The position numbers were made by a program, and so were the translations under genes. The notes under the pieces were generated by a model. That model saw nothing but the letters and a program-made list of their open reading frames with translations, was not told the origin of the DNA and did no database searches. From JANPJV01 sp031425695 (GTDB lineage: Bacteria > Pseudomonadota > Gammaproteobacteria > Xanthomonadales > SZUA-5), in NCBI GenBank assembly GCA_031425695.1, contig JANPJV010000133.1, forward strand, positions 1 to 6,698: 6,698 nucleotides of DNA, read 5' to 3'. How positions within the stretch are numbered: the stretch's first letter is position 1; each line of letters opens with the position of its first letter. This document shows, piece after piece, positions 1 through 4,160 of this stretch.

Positions 1-24
1 CGCTCTTACATTCCGATCAGAAGC

Positions 25-43
25 GTCCGCGCACAGCGCAGAC
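25..43 (-). other. Short stem-loop downstream of yidC
   Basis: Read on the minus strand, GTCTGCGC and GCGCGGAC flank a TGT loop and can form an 8-bp stem. One pair is a G-U wobble, so the stem is continuous only in RNA made from the minus strand, the direction of yidC transcription; the plus-strand RNA would have a C-A mismatch there. It begins about 30 nt after the yidC stop. No T-run follows (the next bases are GCTTCTGATC), so it is not a classical intrinsic terminator. It could be a 3'-end-stabilising or pausing hairpin, or chance in GC-rich DNA. Confidence 0.3.
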
Positions 44-67
44 CCACCATAAGCCCACACCCACCAT
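42..67. repeat. 9-bp direct repeat after yidC
   Basis: ACCCACCAT occurs at 42-50 and again at 59-67, 17 nt apart start to start; on the minus strand it reads ATGGTGGGT twice. It lies in the short non-coding stretch between the yidC stop and the left edge of the window. Two copies of a 9-mer are clear in the sequence, but no function can be assigned, and chance duplication is possible. Confidence 0.3.
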
Positions 68-72
68 CAACT

Positions 73-1797
73 CTACTTGGAGTTCTCGATCCGCTTGGTG
101 ATCACCAACTGCTGGATCAGGCCGAGCAGGCCGTTCGACAGCCAGTACAGCACCAGGCCCGCCGGGAAGAAGGCGAACATGACACCGAAGATCAGCGGCA
201 TGGTCTGGAACACGCGCTTCTGCACCGGATCCATGCCCGGCGACGGCGAGAGCTTCTGGGTGTACCACATCACCGCGACGTTCAGTATCGGCAGGATGTA
301 GAGCGGATCCTTGAGCGAGAGATCCTGGATCCAGAGGAAGAACGGCGCCTGGCGCAATTCGACCGCTTCGAAGATGACCCAGTAGAGCGCAAAGAACACC
401 GGCAACTGCAAAAGGATCGGCAGGCAGCCGCCGATCGGGTTCACCTTCTCGGCCTTGAACAGCTCCATCTGCGCCTGCGCCATCTTCTGGCGGTCGTCGC
501 CGTAGCGTTCCTTGAGCGCTTCCAGCTTGGGCTGGATCTTGCGCATCTTGGCCATCGAGCGGTACTGCGATTCGCTCAGTTTGTAGAAGGCGAGCTTGAC
601 CAGGAGAGTCAGGAAGATGATCGAGAGGCCCCAGTTGCCGACCAGCTTATGGATCTGCGCCATGACCCAGAACAGCGGCTTGGCGATCACCGTGATCACG
701 CCGTAGTCGACCGTGTGCTCGAGCCCGGGCGCGACGTTCGGCAGGACGCTCTGCAGCTTGGGACCCAGGTACAGGCGCGTCGTGAACTTGCCGGTTTCGC
801 CGGCGGCAACGTCGCGCGTCGGCGACATCTGGCGCATCATGAAGCGCGTCGGCAGCATCCCGTTTGGCTGCAGGATTGCGGTCGAGTACGCAGTTTCTTC
901 CGTCGGCTCCGGAATGAAGGCGCCGAGGAAATAGTGCTGCTGCATGGCCGACCAGCCGCCGGCGAAACTGCGTGCATAGGGCTCGTCGACGAAGTCGTCG
1001 AAGGCCAGCTTCTCGAACTTTTCGTCGGGACTGTAGACGGCTGCACCGACGTACGCGTAGAGCTCTGGATTGTTGAATGCGAAGGCGCTTGGCTTTGGCG
1101 GCTGCACGCGCTGCATCTGTCGATACTGGTAACCACGCCAGGGCACGCCGCTCTCGTTGACCACCTCGTGGCGCACCTGGACCGCGAAGCTGCCGCGATC
1201 GAGGGAGAACACCTTGCGCACCAGCAGGCCGCTTGGATGGCGCCAGGTCAACGGGACTTCGATCGACGCGGCGCCCGCGCCAAGCTCGAAGCGCTCCGCG
1301 CTCGCTGTGTATTCGGCGGTGTGGTCCGGCGCCGGCCCAGTTGCGCGAAGGCCTGTCTGCGCGATGAAGTAACGGCCAAGCTCGTCGTTGAGCAACTTGA
1401 TCGGCACATCCTTGCGCCCGAGGCTGATCGGATAGGTCAGCAGCTCGGCCTGGCGAATCTCGGCGCCAGTGCTCGACAAGGTCAGGCGCAGGACGTCGTT
1501 GGCGATGATGATGGGCGTGCCGCCGGACGCTGCAGGCGCCTCGACACTCGGGGTCGCAACCGCGTCGCTCGGCGCTGCGGGCACGTCGGATGGCACCTCG
1601 CCGGGCGCGGCCGCGGGCGTGTCCGCAGGCGCGACCGGCACATCGCCGACGGCGGGGAGCGCGGTGTCGCCGCTGGCGCTGTTCGCGGTATCAATCAACG
1701 GGACTTCCGGCGGCGCGTAATCGCGCTCCCAGGCCGACCAGAGCTGCAGCCCAACGAGGCCGATGGCGAGCAGCAGGAACAGACGCAGATTGCTCAT
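73..1797 (-). CDS. yidC: Membrane protein insertase YidC (long, Gram-negative type)
   Basis: YidC inserts and folds inner-membrane proteins, alone or with SecYEG. The 574-residue product has an N-terminal membrane anchor (about 4-22), a Pro/Ala-rich linker (about 28-95), and a large periplasmic P1 domain (about 96-345, with GGWSAMQQHYFLGAFIP near 280-296). The conserved insertase core follows: TM2 (about 388-404), a charged cytoplasmic hairpin (SQYRSMAKMRKIQPKL to about 450), NPIGGCLPILLQLPVFFALYW (about 453-473), and two further hydrophobic segments ending in FFPAGLVLYW. The hydrophilic-groove position that is Arg366 in E. coli is Lys401 here, a substitution I recall also from Pseudomonas YidC. 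I chose the ATG at 1797 because its A is the last base of the rnpA stop (TGATG), which suggests translational coupling; an in-frame GTG lies one codon upstream at 1800. It is the last visible gene of the rpmH-rnpA-yidC operon. Identity is secure from several family motifs. Confidence 0.97.
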   Translation of the reverse strand: MSNLRLFLLLAIGLVGLQLWSAWERDYAPPEVPLIDTANSASGDTALPAVGDVPVAPADTPAAAPGEVPSDVPAAPSDAVATPSVEAPAASGGTPIIIANDVLRLTLSSTGAEIRQAELLTYPISLGRKDVPIKLLNDELGRYFIAQTGLRATGPAPDHTAEYTASAERFELGAGAASIEVPLTWRHPSGLLVRKVFSLDRGSFAVQVRHEVVNESGVPWRGYQYRQMQRVQPPKPSAFAFNNPELYAYVGAAVYSPDEKFEKLAFDDFVDEPYARSFAGGWSAMQQHYFLGAFIPEPTEETAYSTAILQPNGMLPTRFMMRQMSPTRDVAAGETGKFTTRLYLGPKLQSVLPNVAPGLEHTVDYGVITVIAKPLFWVMAQIHKLVGNWGLSIIFLTLLVKLAFYKLSESQYRSMAKMRKIQPKLEALKERYGDDRQKMAQAQMELFKAEKVNPIGGCLPILLQLPVFFALYWVIFEAVELRQAPFFLWIQDLSLKDPLYILPILNVAVMWYTQKLSPSPGMDPVQKRVFQTMPLIFGVMFAFFPAGLVLYWLSNGLLGLIQQLVITKRIENSK

Positions 1798-2246
1798 CAC
1801 TGTTTTTCTTCTTCCCGCGCGGTGCCCGGCGCTTGGTCTTTAGGCGTTTGTGGGTCCACGCTGTGCGCGGAACGGGATTGGACAAGCTCGAGGATCGCCG
1901 GCCACTGAGCCAGGCGGTCAAACAGCGCATCGAGATCGGCGCGCAAGCTCACCCGGTCGCCCTTGCGCACATCCCGACCTGGCGACAGCACCACATCGAT
2001 GCATGGGAGCTGCGCGCGCCGCTGGCGAAAACTCTCGCGGGCGAGGCGTTTGACCAGGTTGCGCTCATGCGCTGCAGGCAGGTGCTTCTTGCCCACGGCA
2101 AAGCCGATGCGCGCAGCACCGGTCTGTCCGGCAGAAATTACGCAAATGAAAAAGCGGCCGCGTTCACGCCGACCGCCTTGGAACACCGCGTCGAACTCGC
2201 GCGGCAGCAGCAGCCGGGCGGTACGCGGAAATTGCGCCCCCGGCAT
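1797..2246 (-). CDS. rnpA: Ribonuclease P protein component
   Basis: This is the small basic protein subunit of RNase P, which with the RNA subunit removes the 5' leader of precursor tRNAs. The 149-residue product starts with FPRTARLLLPREFDAVFQ (6-23). It carries RIGFAVGKK (46-54), AAHERNLVKRLARESFR (58-74), which holds the family's RNA-binding RNR-type signature, and a DVVL strand (84-87), closely parallel to E. coli RnpA. The third position of the RNR motif is Leu64 rather than Arg. The usual family length is about 120 residues; here a polar tail from about 121 (SRSAHSVDPQ...AREEEKQ) extends the protein by some 30 residues up to the yidC start. The ATG at 2246 lies 11 nt after the rpmH stop and has no clear Shine-Dalgarno, so it probably depends on coupling to rpmH translation. 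The stop overlaps the yidC start by one base. Confidence 0.95.
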   Translation of the reverse strand: MPGAQFPRTARLLLPREFDAVFQGGRRERGRFFICVISAGQTGAARIGFAVGKKHLPAAHERNLVKRLARESFRQRRAQLPCIDVVLSPGRDVRKGDRVSLRADLDALFDRLAQWPAILELVQSRSAHSVDPQTPKDQAPGTAREEEKQ

Positions 2247-2257
2247 GCCGTGAGACG

Positions 2258-2392
2258 TTACGGGATCAGGCGCTTGCGGCCTTTGGCGCGGCGAGCATTC
2301 AGGATGGCGCGACCACTAGCCGTGGCCATCCGCGCGCGGAAGCCATGCGTGCGCGCACGCTTGATCTTGCTGGGCTGGTAGGTGCGCTTCAT
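2258..2392 (-). CDS. rpmH: 50S ribosomal protein L34
   Basis: This is a 44-codon gene for L34, a small basic protein of the large ribosomal subunit that contacts 23S rRNA. The translation begins MKRTYQPSKIKRARTHGFRA and continues RMATASGRAI, LNARRAKGRK, RLIP, which is L34 along its whole length and matches the usual 44-46 residues. Start ATG at 2392 and stop TAA at 2260-2258 are both clear. The start is supported by GGAG at 2403-2400, 7 nt upstream, and by a well-formed promoter further up. It is the first gene of the rpmH-rnpA-yidC operon; rnpA follows after 11 nt. In most gammaproteobacteria dnaA lies divergently upstream, but here that place is taken by a phospholipase D-family gene. Confidence 0.97.
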   Translation of the reverse strand: MKRTYQPSKIKRARTHGFRARMATASGRAILNARRAKGRKRLIP

Positions 2393-2399
2393 GACTGAA

Positions 2400-2403
2400 C
2401 TCC
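2400..2403 (-). promoter_or_regulatory. Ribosome binding site of rpmH
   Basis: GGAG on the minus strand lies 7 nt before the rpmH ATG, a good Shine-Dalgarno match and spacing. It is the strongest ribosome binding site visible in the window and fixes the rpmH start. Confidence 0.75.
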
Positions 2404-2429
2404 ACAGATCGGTAAAAGAAAAGAGCGGC

Positions 2430-2459
2430 ATAGTAGCCGGCCCAGGGCGATCGTGTCAA
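2430..2459 (-). promoter_or_regulatory. Sigma70-type promoter of the rpmH-rnpA-yidC operon
   Basis: On the minus strand a perfect -35 TTGACA (2459-2454) is followed, after an 18-nt spacer, by TACTAT (2435-2430), which matches 4 of 6 positions of the TATAAT consensus. Transcription would start near 2423, giving a leader of about 30 nt that contains a T-rich tract and the GGAG ribosome binding site of rpmH. The position, quality and short leader fit a constitutive, strongly expressed ribosomal-protein operon. The start site itself is inferred from motif spacing. Confidence 0.7.
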
Positions 2460-2552
2460 AGCGTGGTGACTTTCAGATTCAGCACCGGGTTGGTGCCCAG
2501 ATCACATCCACGCGGCTGTCACTCTCATTCTGGTTGCCTCACGGGCGTACAC

Positions 2553-4160
2553 ATGGATGAGTCGACGATGACGGTCGCAGACAGGGGTGTCGCGAATTTT
2601 AGCTCCGGACGTAGCCGCCGTGCCGTGCCGATGGGCAGCATTCTCGCTGCAGCATTGCTCTGCCTCAGCGCCTGTGCGCCATTCCAGCCGCGCGAGCCGC
2701 GTCTTTCGGTGCAAGCGCTGCCACCGACGACCAGCGGACCGATCGCCGAGCGAGTCGCCCGTTTGAATTTGCGCACGGGCGAGTCGAGCTATCGCCTGCT
2801 GCAGTCGAATGCAGCCTCGCTGCTCCTGCTGGTGCGCACTGCCGAAGCCGCGACCAGCAGCCTCGACCTGATGTACTACGCCTGGCATGACGACGTCAGT
2901 GGTCGCTTGCTGGCTGGCGAGCTCCTGCGCGCGGCTGATCGCGGCGTGCGCGTGCGCCTGCTGGTGGACGATATTTCGGTGCGGCACCTGGACGCTGACC
3001 TGGCACTGCTCGACACCCATCCGAACTTCGAGATCCGTCACTTCAACCCGTTGCGATCGCGCGATTCGCTGGTCGGCAATGCCTTCGAGTTCCTGTTTTC
3101 CGGCGGTCGCCCGAACTCGCGGATGCACAACAAGGCCTGGATCGTCGACGGGCATATCGCCATGGTGGGCGGGCGCAACATCGGCGACGCCTATTTTGAT
3201 CTGGGCGAGGATTTCAACTTCCGCGACCTCGGGGTACTGGTCTCGGGGGTTGCGGTGCAGCAGGCGAGCCGCTCCTTCGACGAATACTGGAACTCGCCCC
3301 TGGTGATCCCGGTGCGCCAGATCCACACTGACGAGCCCGCCGGCACGCTGGCGGACGCGCAGGCGGCGCTGGAACGCGACCGCGAAACCGCGCTCGCGCA
3401 AGGTCCGCTGCGGGAGCTGATCGAGTCGACGCAACCCGGCCAGGCGCGGGTAGACGGCATCAACGACACCGTCGGCGACGGAGCGGCAATGATCACCGAC
3501 CCGCCGCACAAGGGCGGGCTCGAGCGGACGAGCGTGGTGGGTGTCGCGGCGGAAATCCGGCGCATGGGCGATCGCGCGCGGCGCGAGCTGATCCTGGTCT
3601 CTCCGTACTTCATCCCGGGCAAGGACGGCGTGCGCTGGCTCGCAGACCTGGAGGCCCGCGGGGTTCAGGTCAGCGTGCTCACCAACTCACTCAATGCGAC
3701 CGATGTCGCGGCTGTGCACGGCGGCTATGCGCGCTATCGCAAGCACCTGGTGCGCGCGGGCATCGACGTCTACGAGCTCAAGCCCTCGGCCGCCGTCCCC
3801 GTGGCCTCGGCGGGAATGACCGGATCGTCGCGCTCCAGCCTGCACACCAAGGCGGTGATTGCCGATGCCCGCCACGCGTTGGTCGGGTCATTCAACTATG
3901 ACCCGCGCTCGATGTTCATCAACACGGAAATGGGTGTGCTCATCGACGACCCGTATTTCGCCGAGCGCGTGCGTACCGATTACCGCCAGGCCATCGATCC
4001 CAGCCATAGCTACCGGCTCGCGCTCGAAGACAATCGGTTGGTCTGGATCGATGTCGCCGACGGCCGCGAACGCCGCCAGTATCGCGAACCTTCATCAAGC
4101 TGGCGGCGGCGTGGCATCGCGCTCCTGGCGCGCATGCTGCCGATCGAGGATCAGCTCTGA
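2553..4160 (+). CDS. Phospholipase D-family lipoprotein, cardiolipin synthase C-like
   Basis: The product belongs to the phospholipase D superfamily and has two catalytic HKD motifs: H192-N-K194-x4-D199 followed by GGRN, and H431-T-K433-x4-D438 followed by GSFNYDPRS. Flanking blocks (SLDLMYYAWHDDVSGRLL, AADRGVRVRLLVDD, NIGDAYFD, INTEMGVLI and a C-terminal SSWRRRG...LLPIEDQL) resemble E. coli ClsC/YmdC, which makes cardiolipin by phosphatidyl transfer. The N-terminus has a basic stretch (RSRR), a hydrophobic segment (SILAAALLCLSAC) and a lipobox LSAC with Cys41. Alanine, not Asp, follows that Cys, so outer-membrane sorting is plausible. The start is uncertain: ATG 2553 (535 residues) or 2568 keeps the basic n-region, whereas ATG 2631 would leave a 15-residue signal without positive charge. 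None has a strong ribosome binding site. No ymdB-like partner lies beside it. The stop overlaps the convergent kinase gene by 10 bp. PLD-family membership is certain; the exact lipid reaction is inferred. Confidence 0.9.
   Translation: MDESTMTVADRGVANFSSGRSRRAVPMGSILAAALLCLSACAPFQPREPRLSVQALPPTTSGPIAERVARLNLRTGESSYRLLQSNAASLLLLVRTAEAATSSLDLMYYAWHDDVSGRLLAGELLRAADRGVRVRLLVDDISVRHLDADLALLDTHPNFEIRHFNPLRSRDSLVGNAFEFLFSGGRPNSRMHNKAWIVDGHIAMVGGRNIGDAYFDLGEDFNFRDLGVLVSGVAVQQASRSFDEYWNSPLVIPVRQIHTDEPAGTLADAQAALERDRETALAQGPLRELIESTQPGQARVDGINDTVGDGAAMITDPPHKGGLERTSVVGVAAEIRRMGDRARRELILVSPYFIPGKDGVRWLADLEARGVQVSVLTNSLNATDVAAVHGGYARYRKHLVRAGIDVYELKPSAAVPVASAGMTGSSRSSLHTKAVIADARHALVGSFNYDPRSMFINTEMGVLIDDPYFAERVRTDYRQAIDPSHSYRLALEDNRLVWIDVADGRERRQYREPSSSWRRRGIALLARMLPIEDQL

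Larger units (their letters stand above)
2393..2552. other. Divergent intergenic region between rpmH and the PLD gene
   Basis: This 160-nt gap separates the minus-strand rpmH start from the chosen plus-strand PLD start. It holds the rpmH promoter and ribosome binding site and a small inverted repeat (GCACC at 2482-2486, GGTGC at 2492-2496, loop GGGTT). A plus-strand promoter for the PLD gene must also lie here or just upstream, but I see no convincing -35/-10 pair; TTGCCT at 2534-2539 has no matching -10. No good DnaA box (TTATCCACA) is visible, so it does not look like oriC. Confidence 0.6.

Noticed and set aside
1..72. Start of mnmE after yidC
   Set aside because: The minus-strand ATGs here do not open an MnmE-like frame; the one near the left edge is followed at once by TAA.
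395..600. Loss of the hydrophilic-groove arginine in YidC (Lys instead)
   Set aside because: A lysine at this position is, as I recall, found in other gammaproteobacterial YidC proteins, so it is conservative and not a sign of a defective protein.
649..1908. 419-codon open frame on the plus strand opposite yidC
   Set aside because: It is antisense to a complete YidC with family motifs throughout. Its translation is rich in Arg, Gly, His and Val with no recognisable domain, as expected for a shadow frame in GC-rich DNA.
2382..2552. N-terminal extension of the PLD frame back to a GTG at 2382
   Set aside because: The extension overlaps the rpmH start, promoter and ribosome binding site on the other strand and encodes no recognisable domain. 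The lipoprotein signal fits a start at 2553 or later.
2393..2552. Possible oriC/DnaA-box region next to rpmH
   Set aside because: Only poor matches (about 6 of 9) to TTATCCACA occur, around 2398-2406 and 2503-2512. There is no AT-rich unwinding region.
2502..3509. 335-codon open frame on the minus strand opposite the PLD gene
   Set aside because: It is antisense to the conserved HKD1 region. Its composition is typical of a shadow frame and no family is recognisable.
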